Of a stretch of DNA of 64,000 bases, positions 45,138 to 55,064 are shown piece by piece. The position numbers and the translations under genes are program-made. The notes under the pieces were generated by a model that worked only from the letters and a program-made list of their open reading frames with translations, had not been told where the DNA came from and made no database searches. Location: the NCBI RefSeq assembly GCF_902500225.1, contig NZ_LR722652.1, positions 310,001-374,000 on the forward strand, written 5' to 3'. Position 1 is the first letter of the stretch. Each line of letters opens with the position of its first letter. Source of the stretch: Buttiauxella massiliensis. Lineage in GTDB: Bacteria > Pseudomonadota > Gammaproteobacteria > Enterobacterales > Enterobacteriaceae.

Positions 45138-46487
45138 TTAAATTGCCCAGCCGCCTGCGTAGAATGCGACCAATGCAATAGCAATCACGACTGTACCGAT
45201 ATTCAGCTTACGCCACTCACCAGAGACGATACGACCAATCACCAGAGTTGCGAAACCAATCATGATGCCGGTAACGATGTTACAGGTCAGCACGATAAAT
45301 ACCGCAGTAATCAAGCCCGCCATGGCATCAACGAAATCTTCAAAATCGATTTTGCCCACGTTGCTCAGCATCAGCAAACCGACATACATCAGCGCCGGAG
45401 CGGTTGCGTATGCTGGAACCAGATAAGAGAGCGGCGAGAGGAATAGAATCAGCAGGAACAGCACGCCAACGGTGATTGCCGTCAGGCCGGTTTTACCACC
45501 TGCAGCAGTACCTGCCGCAGATTCGATGTAAACCGCAGCAGGAGCCGCACCCACCAGGCCTGAGAAAACGGAGCTCAGGGAGTCGGTAGTCAGCGCTTTG
45601 CCGCCATCGATGATTTGACCGTCTTTATCCAGCAGATTTGCCTGACCCGCAACGGCGCGGATAGTGCCGGTTGCATCGAATACCGCAGTCATTACCAACG
45701 CCAGAACGCTTGGCAACACCACCGGGTTCAACGCGCCCATGATATCCAGGCTACCGATCAGCGAGTTGCCCGCTTCATCTTTCAGCGAAGGCATAGCGAA
45801 AATGCCAGAGAAATGAACGCTTGGGTCAAAAATCAGGCCGAAAACAGAAATACCGATGATGGTCAGCAGAATGCCGCCAGGGACTTTCAGTTTTTCCAGA
45901 CCGATGATCACCGCAAGGCCAATCAGCGACATAATAACCGGGAAGCTGTCGAAATGACCGAGCGCAACTGGCAAGCCATCAAGTGGGTTTTTAATTACCA
46001 GGCCGACACCGTTTGCGGCAATCAGCAGCAGGAACAGGCCGATACCGATACCAGTACCATGCGCAACACCCATCGGTAAGTTACGCAAAATCCAGCTACG
46101 AATACCGGTTGCAGAGATGATGGTGAACAACACACCCATCAGGAACACGGCGCCTAAAGCAACCGGAACGCTGATGTGTTGGCCGAGCACCAGGCTGAAT
46201 GCAGTAAACGCAGTCAGTGAAATGGCACAACCGATTGCCAGCGGCAGGTTCGCCCAAAGGCCCATGACAAGAGAGCCAACACCGGCTACCAGGCAAGTTG
46301 CCACAAAGACCGCCGCAGGCGGGAAACCTGCTTTACCGAGCATGCCCGGTACGACGATCACGGAGTACACCATCGCGAGGAAGGTGGTTAAACCCGCTAC
46401 AACTTCCTGACGAACGGTGCTGCCACGTGCAGATATTTTGAACCAGGCGTCAATGCCGCTGGTTGCACGCGGAGAATGATTAGACAT
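45138..46487 (-). CDS. ghxP: Guanine/hypoxanthine permease
   Basis: A 449-residue NCS2/AzgA-type purine transporter, the same size as E. coli GhxP (YjcD). Motifs are [73 protein letters not shown] and [18 protein letters not shown], with about 14 helices. It imports guanine and hypoxanthine with protons. PurR-like boxes upstream (46661-46676 and others) indicate purine-dependent repression. Confidence 0.95.
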   Translation of the reverse strand: MSNHSPRATSGIDAWFKISARGSTVRQEVVAGLTTFLAMVYSVIVVPGMLGKAGFPPAAVFVATCLVAGVGSLVMGLWANLPLAIGCAISLTAFTAFSLVLGQHISVPVALGAVFLMGVLFTIISATGIRSWILRNLPMGVAHGTGIGIGLFLLLIAANGVGLVIKNPLDGLPVALGHFDSFPVIMSLIGLAVIIGLEKLKVPGGILLTIIGISVFGLIFDPSVHFSGIFAMPSLKDEAGNSLIGSLDIMGALNPVVLPSVLALVMTAVFDATGTIRAVAGQANLLDKDGQIIDGGKALTTDSLSSVFSGLVGAAPAAVYIESAAGTAAGGKTGLTAITVGVLFLLILFLSPLSYLVPAYATAPALMYVGLLMLSNVGKIDFEDFVDAMAGLITAVFIVLTCNIVTGIMIGFATLVIGRIVSGEWRKLNIGTVVIAIALVAFYAGGWAI

Positions 46488-46660
46488 AGTGAAAAATCCC
46501 CTGAGATTTTTATGATTACGTTGGTATGCGTGGTGGACAATCCACTGCTAATTAAACGTTCATACTCTTCATTTTTCGGGTTACGGACTTTCCCGTTAAC
46601 GCGAATAAGTTGAGTAGATCCCTATACTGCGTTTGTGACAAAAAAGGGGCGCCACAAAAA

Positions 46661-46820
46661 AAGCAAACGTTTAACTCCGCGCATACAAACTAGGCGTCAA
46701 AATTAAGGCAAACGATTATCCGGCCTTCTTACATGGATTTTCAACCGAACTTTGCCGCTTTTTGTCGAAAAAGGCATTAGCCGGTCAAAATATCGCCACC
46801 TCGTGCGCAAACGTTATCGT
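46661..46820. promoter_or_regulatory. Cluster of PurR-like boxes upstream of ghxP
   Basis: Three boxes share the GCAAACG core: AAGCAAACGTTTAACT (46661-46676, one mismatch to ANGCAAACGTTTNCNT), AGGCAAACGATTATCC (46706-46721, three mismatches) and GCGCAAACGTTATCGT (46805-46820, two mismatches). They lie 174, 219 and 318 bases before the ghxP start. I see no gene in 46488-46899; a 73-codon open frame there lacks any signal. Confidence 0.55.
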
Positions 46821-46899
46821 CGATGCGCAATTTAGCAACAATGATGCAAGATACGGGGAATGCATTTTCCTGGCTCATAGGATTTTTCGATACCTGCAC

Positions 46900-47562
46900 T
46901 TAAGGTATTTCGAACGGGCCGCCCTGCTGAATGGCTCTCTGCCAGGCCGGACGGATTTGGATTTGGTTATACCAGTTTTGTAAATTCGGCAGATCGTTTA
47001 TACCGCCGCGAGATAATAAAGCGATAACAGGGAAACTCATCTGAATATCTGCGGCACTTAGCGCTTGTCCGGCAAACCACGGCGTTTGTTGCAGGCAATC
47101 TTCGAGATAACGCGCATGCGTCAAAATCTGTTTATTGAGATACGCTTTTTGCACACCCTGCCCTAATAAATTTCCCACCGGACGCAGTAACCACGGCACC
47201 GGCGCTTTGCCCAGGCTGCCAAATACCAGCTTCATCATTAATAAAGGCATTAACGACCCTTCGGCGTAATGCAGCCAAAAGCGGTAACGGAGTTTGTCTT
47301 CGTTGGTAATCGGTTTGAGGCGGCTTTCGGCGTCATACGTTTCTTGCAGGTATTCAATGATCGCCCCCGACTCCGCGAGGATGTTGCCATTATCTTCCAC
47401 CACCGGTGACTTACCTAATGGGTGCACGGCTTTTAACGACGCGGGTGCCAGCATGGTTGGTTCGCGCTCGTAGCGAACAATCTGGTACGGCACCTGTAGC
47501 TCTTCGAGCATCCATAAAATGCGCTGCGAGCGGGAGTTATTGAGATGATGGACGATAAGCAT
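46900..47562 (-). CDS. Glutathione S-transferase family protein
   Basis: A 220-residue cytosolic protein. The N-terminal thioredoxin-like domain has VHHLNNSRSQRILWMLEEL, NPLGKSP-like HPLGKSPVVEDNG and the cis-proline/glutathione segment ILAESGAIIEYL. The helical C-terminal domain has FAGQALSAADIQMSFPV. Substrate unknown. It sits between ghxP and the sraL/soxR genes; being close to soxRS may be coincidence. Confidence 0.85.
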   Translation of the reverse strand: MLIVHHLNNSRSQRILWMLEELQVPYQIVRYEREPTMLAPASLKAVHPLGKSPVVEDNGNILAESGAIIEYLQETYDAESRLKPITNEDKLRYRFWLHYAEGSLMPLLMMKLVFGSLGKAPVPWLLRPVGNLLGQGVQKAYLNKQILTHARYLEDCLQQTPWFAGQALSAADIQMSFPVIALLSRGGINDLPNLQNWYNQIQIRPAWQRAIQQGGPFEIP

Positions 47563-47655
47563 AAGGTAACCTTTTGTTTAGCAAGATGAGTTAACTATAG
47601 GTAAATGTGCAAAGAGTGAAGCATTAAAATCGTTCAAAAAACATTCAAAATCACC

Positions 47656-47683
47656 TTGAAACCTCGCTGAGCAGAACTACAAT
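47656..47683 (+). promoter_or_regulatory. sraL promoter
   Basis: TTGAAA (47656-47661) and TACAAT (47678-47683) are separated by 16 bases and would start transcription near 47690. Confidence 0.6.
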
Positions 47684-47689
47684 TAAGTT

Positions 47690-47832
47690 GTCAGTGCAAT
47701 CCGGAACCTCCTGAGAATGTGTGATTGAGGGACGCTGATGTCGGGGGAAACCCTCCTTGCGAAAAGCGGGATAGATCGAAAGACAAAGACCGGGAATAAA
47801 CTAAAGCGCCGAAGTTGGGCGCTTTAGTTTTG
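47690..47832 (+). ncRNA. sraL: Small RNA SraL (RyjA)
   Basis: A transcript of about 140 nt is predicted between soxR and ghxP, in the same place and orientation as E. coli/Salmonella SraL. It has a consensus promoter, a hairpin around GGGGGAAACCCTCC, and ends in a perfect 13-bp terminator, AAACTAAAGCGCC (47798-47810) with GGCGCTTTAGTTT (47818-47830). No reading frame is evident. SraL is known in Salmonella to act on mRNAs such as tig and rho; targets here are not tested. The same hairpin can terminate soxR on the other strand. Confidence 0.75.
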
Positions 47833-47845
47833 CCTGCTATTGAGG

Positions 47846-48304
47846 TTAATCATCTTCAAGCAAACGAGCACCCGTCCCCTCTTCACCGAGTTTATCGCCA
47901 GGGTTTCGCAGCGGGCAGTCAGCACCCGATAAACAACCACAGCCAATGCAGCCATCAAGTTCATCGCGCAGTGCAGTCAGCATATTGATGCGCCGGTCCA
48001 GTTCTTCGCGCCATTGCGACGACATCTTTTTCCAGTCGTTCTTATTAATTTTATGCCCGTCTGGCAGCACCCCAAACTCTTCACCGATGGTCGCTAACGG
48101 AATGCCGATTCGCTGGGCGATTTTAATAATGGCAACGTTTCGCAGCACATCACGCGTGTAACGACGCTGGTTTCCGCTGTTTCGTCTGCTTTTGATAAGC
48201 CCTTTGCTCTCGTAGAAGTGCAAAGCCGAAACGGCCACGCCGCTACGCTTCGCCACTTCGCCAGGACTGAGTAAGGGTTTAAAGCGCGGTAATTTCTTTT
48301 CCAT
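47846..48304 (-). CDS. soxR: Redox-sensing activator SoxR
   Basis: A 152-residue MerR-family regulator. The N-terminal helix-turn-helix ([22 protein letters not shown]) and a dimer helix are followed by the 2Fe-2S cluster ligands C119, C122, C124 and C130 ([12 protein letters not shown]), at the same positions as in E. coli. Oxidation of the cluster by redox-cycling compounds activates transcription of soxS, which is divergent. The shared spacer holds the SoxR site. Confidence 0.97.
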   Translation of the reverse strand: MEKKLPRFKPLLSPGEVAKRSGVAVSALHFYESKGLIKSRRNSGNQRRYTRDVLRNVAIIKIAQRIGIPLATIGEEFGVLPDGHKINKNDWKKMSSQWREELDRRINMLTALRDELDGCIGCGCLSGADCPLRNPGDKLGEEGTGARLLEDD

Positions 48305-48311
48305 AATGCTC

Positions 48312-48342
48312 TTTACCTCAAGTTAACTTGAGGAATTATACT
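48312..48342 (+). promoter_or_regulatory. soxS promoter with SoxR operator
   Basis: TTTACC (-35, 48312-48317) and TATACT (-10, 48337-48342) are separated by 19 bases, the overlong spacer typical of MerR-family targets. The perfect palindrome CCTCAAGTTAACTTGAGG fills 48316-48333. Confidence 0.93.
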
Positions 48343-48382
48343 CGCTGCCAACAAAACCGGCTAATCGTAATCAGGATGGCTT

Positions 48383-48706
48383 ATGGCACACCAGGACATT
48401 ATTCAAACTTTGACTGAATGGATTGACGATCACATTGATCAGCCGCTGAACATTGATGTTGTGGCAAAAAAATCAGGCTATTCAAAATGGTATCTTCAGC
48501 GAATGTTCCGTACCGTGAAGCGCCAGACGTTAGGTGAATACATTCGCCAGCGCCGTTTGTTGATGGCGGCCAGAGAGCTTCGAAATACCCAGCGCCCGAT
48601 TTTTGATATTGCGATGGACTACGGTTATGTCTCCCAGCAGACATTTTCACGTGTTTTCCGTCGTGAGTTTGACCGTACACCAACCGATTATCGCCACCAC
48701 GCCTGA
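48383..48706 (+). CDS. soxS: Superoxide-response activator SoxS
   Basis: A 107-residue AraC/XylS-type activator consisting only of the DNA-binding domain, with two helix-turn-helices (DVVAKKSGYSKWYLQRMF and IFDIAMDYGYVSQQTFSRVF), as in E. coli. It activates the soxbox regulon (sodA, fumC, nfo, micF and others). It is controlled by SoxR from the divergent promoter. Confidence 0.97.
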   Translation: MAHQDIIQTLTEWIDDHIDQPLNIDVVAKKSGYSKWYLQRMFRTVKRQTLGEYIRQRRLLMAARELRNTQRPIFDIAMDYGYVSQQTFSRVFRREFDRTPTDYRHHA

Positions 48707-48791
48707 TATAGTTCGTGGAAGAGTTGTTGCCTGACAGCCCGATAAGATGGGTCAGAAAATGCGCCGCAGAACTGGCGATTAAAAGAACAAA

Positions 48792-48807
48792 TGTGATATA
48801 GTTCACA
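48792..48807. promoter_or_regulatory. Consensus CRP-binding site upstream of yjcB
   Basis: TGTGATATAGTTCACA has both half sites TGTGA/TCACA perfect with a six-base spacer and is flanked by AAA on the left and AAAT on the right. A -10-like TACATT at 48832-48837 would put the site close to the class II position. Next to it, AATCCTGT (48808-48815) and ACAGGATT (48819-48826) form a perfect palindrome. Confidence 0.7.
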
Positions 48808-48942
48808 AATCCTGTGAGACAGGATTCTTCTTACATTTTCTGTACCCACTCATTCTCCCTGACGGTCCCTGAGCTGTATTTGCAGCGCCTTGTGTCGCGC
48901 TAACCGTTGAGCGTAATGAGTTATGCTTAAGGAACAGTTTTC

Positions 48943-49224
48943 ATGGCGGCAATTACCACCAGCGTTTTACTGATGCGCTGGCCTTTAGTCAGTGCGGTTT
49001 TGATGTTTTTAGCCAGCACGTTGAACATCCAGTTTCGCAAATCCGACTATACGTTTTTGGCAATCGTCAGCAGCTTGCTGGGAATCGCTTCTGCTTTGTG
49101 GTTTGCGACCGGTTTATTGGGTTTAAATCTGGCCGACTTCCCGGTGATTTGGGCATCCTTTAAAGACATCATGATTGAGATCTCAAGCCATGCACCGCCA
49201 GAATGGCCAATGGTGCTGACCTGA
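48943..49224 (+). CDS. yjcB: YjcB family small membrane protein
   Basis: A 93-residue protein colinear with E. coli YjcB (MRWPLVSAVLMFLASTLNIQFRKSDY, ending PPEWPMVLT). It has two or three membrane helices and no known function. It lies between soxS and ssb as in E. coli, but the diguanylate-phosphodiesterase gene pdeC (yjcC) that E. coli carries beside soxS is absent. It is followed by a good terminator and preceded by a consensus CRP site. Confidence 0.88.
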   Translation: MAAITTSVLLMRWPLVSAVLMFLASTLNIQFRKSDYTFLAIVSSLLGIASALWFATGLLGLNLADFPVIWASFKDIMIEISSHAPPEWPMVLT

Positions 49225-49244
49225 TTGCCAGGATTAGAATTGAT

Positions 49245-49270
49245 AACGGCCTCATTGCGAGGCCGTTTTT
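49245..49270 (+). terminator. yjcB terminator
   Basis: ACGGCCTC (49245-49252) pairs with GAGGCCGT (49258-49265), followed by TTTTTGTTTT. Confidence 0.85.
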
Positions 49271-49294
49271 GTTTTACTGGCAAGCCGCTACACA

Positions 49295-50071
49295 TTACGT
49301 CCCGGAATAAATGTCGAAACTAAAGTATTTCGAGGCGAGCTTTTTATACGTTCCATCCGCAATAATCTGGCTTATCGCTCCATTGAGCGCTTCACGTAGT
49401 TCGGTATCATCCTTTCGCAAACCAATTGCTGCACCGGCACCGAATAGTTCAGGGTCCTGCAACGCTCCGCCTATCATGGCAAAATCTTTACCCTGCGGTT
49501 TATTCAGGAAACTGTATTCCGCCATTACACCAGACAGCACAGCACCATCAATACGCCCGGATTCTAAATCCTGAACGACCAAATCAGCCCCCTGATAAGC
49601 AACGACATTTACGCCAGAATTACGCCAGTTTTTATTGGCATAGGCTTCCTGAGCAGATCCTTGCTCAACACCAATCGTTTTACCTTTTAACTGTTCAAGC
49701 TCAGGTTTGATGTTGGTATTTTTATGTGCGACCAGAAATACTGGGCCGTTATAAATTTTATCGGTAAAGGCGACCTGCTCTTTTCGTTTTTCCGTCATAT
49801 ACATCCCGGAAAGAATGGCATCAAACTTTCTGGCTTGCAGCGCAGGAATAATCGCATCGAAATTATTCTCTACCCAAACGCATTTCGCCTGGAGTTTTTC
49901 GCAAATAGCATTTCCTAAATCAATATCAAAGCCGACCACCTTGCCATTAGCGTCTTTTGATTCAAAAGGGGCAAATGTCGGGTCCACACCAAAACGGATT
50001 TCTTTAAAATTATTTGCTAATGCCGAAGTCGTCGCCAGCAGAGCAATTAATGGCAGTATATATTTTTTCAT
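49295..50071 (-). CDS. Periplasmic amino-acid-binding protein (HisJ/ArgT family)
   Basis: A 258-residue exported protein. The ATG at 50071 has GGAG close upstream and gives a signal peptide ending TSALA. The type II binding fold is evident from IRFGVDPTFAPFESKDANGKVVGFDIDLGNAICEKL, AIIPALQARKFDAILSGMYMTEKR and KGKTIGVEQGSAQEAYA, close to lysine/arginine/ornithine and histidine binders. It follows an M20 hydrolase gene by 14 bases. No permease or ATPase gene is nearby, so it must use a shared ABC transporter or be an orphan. Confidence 0.88.
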   Translation of the reverse strand: MKKYILPLIALLATTSALANNFKEIRFGVDPTFAPFESKDANGKVVGFDIDLGNAICEKLQAKCVWVENNFDAIIPALQARKFDAILSGMYMTEKRKEQVAFTDKIYNGPVFLVAHKNTNIKPELEQLKGKTIGVEQGSAQEAYANKNWRNSGVNVVAYQGADLVVQDLESGRIDGAVLSGVMAEYSFLNKPQGKDFAMIGGALQDPELFGAGAAIGLRKDDTELREALNGAISQIIADGTYKKLASKYFSFDIYSGT

Positions 50072-50085
50072 ATTAGCTCCGGCAG

Positions 50086-51264
50086 TTAACGACAATAAGT
50101 TTGGACTAAGCGGGAAAAGAATGAGGCGCCGGTAGAAATAATGTCATCATTAAAGTCATACCCAGGGTTATGTACCATACAGCCACCCTTATCGCCCTTC
50201 TCTCCGTTCCCTAACAGGAAATAACTGCCCGGACGCTCTTGCAGCATAAAAGCAAAATCTTCGCTGCCGGTCGAAGGGAGAACCTTATCAAGCACCGCAT
50301 CTTTACCAAAGAACTCAACGGCCAGCTCTCGGGCAAACGCCGTTTGCTCATCATCGTTAATTAGCACCGGATAGGAGTCGTAGACTTCCACTTCACAACT
50401 TGCGCCAAAGCTTTTAGCGGTAAAATCTGCTAACTCTTCAATTCGTTTAATCAGCAGATCGCGGATCTCCGGCTTCATCGCGCGCACGGTTAATTCCATC
50501 ACCGCAGTGTCTGGAATAACGTTGGAAGCAATGCCCGACTGGAATGTTCCCACGGTAACAATCGCGGTTTCACCCGGCGTGACATTACGAGAAACTATGG
50601 TTTGCAGCGCGGTAATTAACGCAGCCCCAGTGACGATTGGGTCGACAGTACGATGTGGATAAGCGCCGTGACCGCCGTAACCTTTGATGGTAATTTTTAC
50701 CGTATCCGCCGAGGCCATAAAATTGCCTGAATAGAACCCGAGTTTTCCTGTCGGCAAGCCAGGCATATTGTGGAGGGCAAAAACTCGGTCGCAGGGGAAG
50801 CGGTCGAATAGTCCGTCTTTAATCATTAAATCTGCACCGCCAATCGCTTCTTCGGCAGGCTGGAAAATGAGATGCACAGTGCCATTAAATTCGCAGGCAT
50901 TTGAGGCAATATATTTCGCTGCAGATAATAAGATGGTGGTGTGGCCATCATGCCCGCAGGCATGCATTTTGCCAGGCACTGTACTGGCCCAGGGTAAATT
51001 GGTTTCTTCAAAAATAGGTAATGCATCCATATCAGCACGCAGGCCAATAGATTTATTCGAATCCCCTTTTTTCAAAGAACCCACAACACCAGTAGTGCCA
51101 ATTCCTCGTGTGACTTTATATCCCCAGGATTCAAGTTGCTTTGCTACTAAATCACTGGTTTTAAACTCTTCCAGACTTAATTCTGGGTTTGCATGCAGAT
51201 AATGACGTATTGCAATCATCTCATCTTCTGATGCTTTTATTTCTGGAATAACGAAATCCGTCAT
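50086..51264 (-). CDS. M20-family amidohydrolase (N-acyl-amino-acid/hippurate hydrolase type)
   Basis: A 392-residue metallo-amidohydrolase. The ATG at 51264 is preceded by CCGGAG seven bases upstream; an ATG 45 bases further up is less likely. Metal-site motifs are HACGHDGHTT, FQPAEEAIGGADLMI, ALHNMPGLPTGKLG and GSEDFAF. The dimerisation domain starts ITIKGYGGHGAYPHRTVDP. It should remove an acyl group from an amino acid or cleave a similar amide. Paired with an amino-acid-binding protein, it suggests scavenging of conjugated amino acids; the substrate is unknown. Confidence 0.85.
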   Translation of the reverse strand: MTDFVIPEIKASEDEMIAIRHYLHANPELSLEEFKTSDLVAKQLESWGYKVTRGIGTTGVVGSLKKGDSNKSIGLRADMDALPIFEETNLPWASTVPGKMHACGHDGHTTILLSAAKYIASNACEFNGTVHLIFQPAEEAIGGADLMIKDGLFDRFPCDRVFALHNMPGLPTGKLGFYSGNFMASADTVKITIKGYGGHGAYPHRTVDPIVTGAALITALQTIVSRNVTPGETAIVTVGTFQSGIASNVIPDTAVMELTVRAMKPEIRDLLIKRIEELADFTAKSFGASCEVEVYDSYPVLINDDEQTAFARELAVEFFGKDAVLDKVLPSTGSEDFAFMLQERPGSYFLLGNGEKGDKGGCMVHNPGYDFNDDIISTGASFFSRLVQTYCR

Positions 51265-51414
51265 GCTGCGCTCCGGTGGAGTTATAAGTGTTTGTGTTTG
51301 CATAAACAACTTAGCTGGATAACGTTTTAATGCAAGCAGGAATACTTATGACGTGGAGTAATACATTCAGATTATTAATAACTCGCCAATGTCATTTTAT
51401 TCACGTTAAAAACA

Positions 51415-51438
51415 AAAAACCCCGCAAGCGGGGTTTTT
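51415..51438 (-). terminator. ssb terminator
   Basis: AAAAACCCCGC (51415-51425) pairs with GCGGGGTTTTT (51428-51438), a perfect 11-bp stem with T runs on both strands, 27 bases after the ssb stop. Confidence 0.85.
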
Positions 51439-51464
51439 GTTAATTCTAAATGCCAGAACCATTA

Positions 51465-52004
51465 TCAGAATGGAATATCGTCATCGAAATCCATTGGTGG
51501 TTCATTGTTAGATGGTGCCGGAGCGCTCTGCTGCGGGCGAGATTGTTGCGCGCCGCCGCTGAACTGGTTACCACCCTGCTGCGGTTGCTGAGGCTGACCC
51601 CAACCACCTTGCTGCTGGCCTGGAGCACCGCCGCCAGCAGGAGCACCACCCGCTGCACGTCCACCCAGCATTTGCATGGTGCCGCCAACGTTAACCACGA
51701 TTTCGGTAGTGTACTTTTCAACACCAGCCTGGTCAGTCCATTTACGAGTTTGCAATGCACCTTCGATATAAACCTGGGAGCCTTTACGCAGGTATTCGCC
51801 TGCTACTTCTGCCAGTTTGCCAAACAGCACTACACGGTGCCATTCAGTTTTTTCTTTGGTTTCGCCGGTTTGCTTATCGCGCCAGGACTCTGACGTGGCC
51901 AGAGTAATGTTGGCAACTGCGCCACCATTTGGCATGTAGCGTACTTCCGGGTCTTGACCCAGATTCCCGACGAGAATCACCTTGTTTACGCCTCTGCTGG
52001 CCAT
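51465..52004 (-). CDS. ssb: Single-stranded DNA-binding protein
   Basis: A 179-residue SSB. The OB fold ([38 protein letters not shown]..., about 1-115) is followed by a long Gly/Gln/Pro-rich linker and the acidic protein-interaction tip DFDDDIPF. E. coli SSB has 178 residues. It coats ssDNA in replication and repair. It is divergent from uvrA, and the shared spacer carries a LexA box. Confidence 0.97.
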   Translation of the reverse strand: MASRGVNKVILVGNLGQDPEVRYMPNGGAVANITLATSESWRDKQTGETKEKTEWHRVVLFGKLAEVAGEYLRKGSQVYIEGALQTRKWTDQAGVEKYTTEIVVNVGGTMQMLGGRAAGGAPAGGGAPGQQQGGWGQPQQPQQGGNQFSGGAQQSRPQQSAPAPSNNEPPMDFDDDIPF

Positions 52005-52130
52005 GATCGTGTCTCCTGAAACGTTTAATAAGTAGTGTAAACCCTCGATTCTACCACGCCACCCCTAATCTTTATAGCTGCGGGATGCATTCCAGAATCT
52101 CGGTAGGATATACATTATTGCATTAAAGCA

Positions 52131-52146
52131 CTGGATATCCATTCAG
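52131..52146. promoter_or_regulatory. LexA (SOS) box between ssb and uvrA
   Basis: CTGGATATCCATTCAG fits CTG-N10-CAG and differs by only two bases from the E. coli uvrA/ssb SOS box as I remember it (CTGTATATTCATTCAG). Confidence 0.85.
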
Positions 52147-52232
52147 GTTTTATTGTGTCATAATTAGCCGTTTGTGATCGTCGGCGGCCTCCAGTGCGGC
52201 CTGGCAAAGAGCGTTTAAACCGGGAAAGGTGA

Positions 52233-55064
52233 ATGGATAAGATCGAAGTTCGGGGCGCCCGCACCCACAATCTCAAAAATATTAACCTCGACATTCCACG
52301 CGACAAGCTGATTGTCGTGACTGGGCTTTCGGGTTCTGGCAAATCCTCACTGGCTTTCGACACCTTATACGCCGAGGGGCAACGTCGTTACGTTGAGTCC
52401 CTCTCCGCCTATGCGCGTCAGTTCCTGTCGTTGATGGAAAAGCCTGATGTCGACCACATTGAAGGCTTGTCGCCTGCGATTTCTATCGAGCAGAAATCTA
52501 CCTCGCACAACCCGCGTTCAACCGTCGGCACTATCACTGAAATTCATGACTACCTGCGCCTGCTATATGCCCGCGTAGGTGAGCCGCGTTGCCCGGATCA
52601 CAATGTTACTCTTGCGGCGCAAACCGTGAGTCAGATGGTCGATAACGTTTTAGCTCAGCCGGAAGGCAGGCGCCTGATGCTGCTTGCGCCAATCATTAAA
52701 GATAGAAAAGGCGAGCACAGCAAAACGCTGGAAAACCTGGCAAGCCAGGGTTATATCCGCGCAAGGATCGACGGCGAAGTATGCGATCTTTCCGACCCAC
52801 CAAAACTTGAGCTGCAAAAGAAACACACCATCGAAGTGGTGGTTGACCGTTTTAAAGTCCGTGAGGATTTAGCACAACGTCTGGCCGAATCATTTGAGAC
52901 AGCGCTGGATTTATCTGGCGGTTCTGCTGTTGTCGCCGATATGGACGACGAAAAAGCTGAAGAATTGCTGTTCTCGGCAAACTTTGCCTGCCCAATTTGT
53001 GGCTATAGCATGCGTGAGCTGGAACCTCGTCTGTTCTCGTTCAACAACCCGGCCGGTGCCTGCCCAACCTGTGACGGGCTTGGCGTGCAGCAATATTTCG
53101 ACCCAGATCGTGTTGTGCAAAACGGTGAGCTTTCACTTGCTGGCGGCGCAATTCGTGGCTGGGATCGCCGTAACTTCTATTACTTCACGATGATGCGTTC
53201 GCTTGCGGAGCATTACAAATTCGATATCGAAACGCCGTGGAACGAACTGACAGCCAGCGTGAAAAGCGTGGTGCTTAACGGCTCCGGTAAAGAAAGCATT
53301 GAGTTCAAATATATAAATGACCGTGGCGACACCTCGGTGCGCCGCCATCCGTTCGAAGGCGTTCTGCATAATATGGAGCGTCGCTACAAAGAGACTGAAT
53401 CTTCTGCGGTGCGTGAAGAACTGGCGAAATTTATCAGCAACCGTTCATGCGCAAGCTGTGAAGGTACACGCCTGCGTCGTGAAGCTCGCCATGTGTTTGT
53501 CGAAAACACGCCGCTGCCAACTATTTCAGACATGAGCATCGGCCATGCGATGGAATTCTTCCAGAACATGAAACTCAGCGGCCAGCGTGCGCAAATTGCT
53601 GAGAAAGTGCTGAAAGAGATTGGCGACCGCCTGAAATTCCTGGTGAACGTCGGTCTGAATTATCTGTCGCTATCACGTTCAGCTGAAACGCTGTCCGGTG
53701 GTGAAGCGCAACGTATTCGTCTGGCAAGCCAGATTGGTGCGGGTCTTGTCGGCGTGATGTATGTGCTCGATGAACCCTCTATCGGCCTGCACCAGCGTGA
53801 TAACGAGCGCCTACTGGAAACTTTGATTCACCTGCGCGATCTCGGTAACACCGTGATTGTGGTTGAGCACGATGAAGATGCTATCCGCGCCGCAGACCAT
53901 ATTATCGATATCGGTCCTGGTGCTGGTGTGCATGGTGGCCAAGTGGTTGCTGAAGGCTCCATGCAGGACATCATGGATGTGCCTGAATCCCTGACCGGGC
54001 AGTTCCTTAGCGGGAAACGTGGAATTGTGGTGCCGAAAAACCGCGTGCCTGCCGATCCAGAGAAAGTACTTAAACTGGTTGGTGCGAAAGGCAACAACCT
54101 GAAAGATGTGACACTGACGCTGCCGGTAGGTTTGTTTACCTGTGTGACCGGGGTTTCCGGTTCAGGGAAATCGACGCTGATTAACGATACGCTTTTCCCT
54201 ATTGCTCAAACCCAATTGAACGGTGCGACGCTTGCAGAACCTGCGCCTTATCGTGAAGTTCATGGTCTGGAGCATTTCGACAAAGTTATTGATATCGACC
54301 AAAGCCCAATTGGCCGTACGCCTCGTTCAAACCCTGCGACTTACACTGGCGTGTTTACGCCTGTGCGTGAGCTGTTTGCAGGTGTGCCTGAATCACGTGC
54401 ACGAGGTTATACGCCGGGTCGTTTCAGCTTTAACGTGCGTGGTGGGCGTTGCGAAGCCTGTCAGGGCGATGGCGTGATCAAAGTCGAAATGCACTTCTTG
54501 CCGGACATTTACGTGCCGTGCGACCAGTGCAAAGGCAAACGCTATAACCGCGAAACGCTGGAAGTTAAGTACAAAGGCAAGAGCATCCACGAAGTGTTGG
54601 ATATGACCATTGAAGATGCTCGTGAGTTCTTTGATGCCGTACCTGCGCTGGCGCGTAAGCTGCAAACGTTAATCGACGTGGGCCTGTCTTACATTCGCTT
54701 GGGGCAGTCAGCAACGACGTTGTCAGGTGGTGAAGCACAGCGCGTGAAACTTGCACGTGAGCTTTCTAAACGCGGTACCGGCCAAACGCTGTATATTCTT
54801 GATGAGCCAACCACTGGCCTGCACTTTGCAGATATTCAGCAGTTGCTGGAAGTTCTGCACCAGTTGCGCGACCAGGGCAACACCATTGTGGTTATCGAGC
54901 ATAATCTGGACGTGATTAAAACCGCAGACTGGATTGTTGACCTTGGCCCAGAAGGCGGTAGCGGCGGCGGCGAAATTCTCGTTTCCGGTACACCAGAAAC
55001 TGTCGCGCAGTGCGAAGCGTCACATACCGCTCGTTTCCTTAAACCTTTGCTAGACCCAAAATAA
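52233..55064 (+). CDS. uvrA: Excinuclease ABC subunit A
   Basis: A 943-residue damage-recognition ATPase of nucleotide excision repair. It has two ABC modules (Walker [10 protein letters not shown] and GVSGSGKST, signatures [12 protein letters not shown] and [12 protein letters not shown]) and zinc fingers CPICGYSM...CPTC and CEAC...CDQC. It is colinear with the 940-residue E. coli protein up to ARFLKP. The extra C-terminal residues DPK and the TAA coincide with the start of an ERIC-derived sequence. SOS controlled through the LexA box. Confidence 0.97.
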   Translation: MDKIEVRGARTHNLKNINLDIPRDKLIVVTGLSGSGKSSLAFDTLYAEGQRRYVESLSAYARQFLSLMEKPDVDHIEGLSPAISIEQKSTSHNPRSTVGTITEIHDYLRLLYARVGEPRCPDHNVTLAAQTVSQMVDNVLAQPEGRRLMLLAPIIKDRKGEHSKTLENLASQGYIRARIDGEVCDLSDPPKLELQKKHTIEVVVDRFKVREDLAQRLAESFETALDLSGGSAVVADMDDEKAEELLFSANFACPICGYSMRELEPRLFSFNNPAGACPTCDGLGVQQYFDPDRVVQNGELSLAGGAIRGWDRRNFYYFTMMRSLAEHYKFDIETPWNELTASVKSVVLNGSGKESIEFKYINDRGDTSVRRHPFEGVLHNMERRYKETESSAVREELAKFISNRSCASCEGTRLRREARHVFVENTPLPTISDMSIGHAMEFFQNMKLSGQRAQIAEKVLKEIGDRLKFLVNVGLNYLSLSRSAETLSGGEAQRIRLASQIGAGLVGVMYVLDEPSIGLHQRDNERLLETLIHLRDLGNTVIVVEHDEDAIRAADHIIDIGPGAGVHGGQVVAEGSMQDIMDVPESLTGQFLSGKRGIVVPKNRVPADPEKVLKLVGAKGNNLKDVTLTLPVGLFTCVTGVSGSGKSTLINDTLFPIAQTQLNGATLAEPAPYREVHGLEHFDKVIDIDQSPIGRTPRSNPATYTGVFTPVRELFAGVPESRARGYTPGRFSFNVRGGRCEACQGDGVIKVEMHFLPDIYVPCDQCKGKRYNRETLEVKYKGKSIHEVLDMTIEDAREFFDAVPALARKLQTLIDVGLSYIRLGQSATTLSGGEAQRVKLARELSKRGTGQTLYILDEPTTGLHFADIQQLLEVLHQLRDQGNTIVVIEHNLDVIKTADWIVDLGPEGGSGGGEILVSGTPETVAQCEASHTARFLKPLLDPK

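Noticed and set aside
46762-46983. 73-codon frame upstream of ghxP overlapping the GST gene end
   Set aside because: No recognisable domain or ribosome-binding site; it covers a PurR-like box and the end of a real gene.
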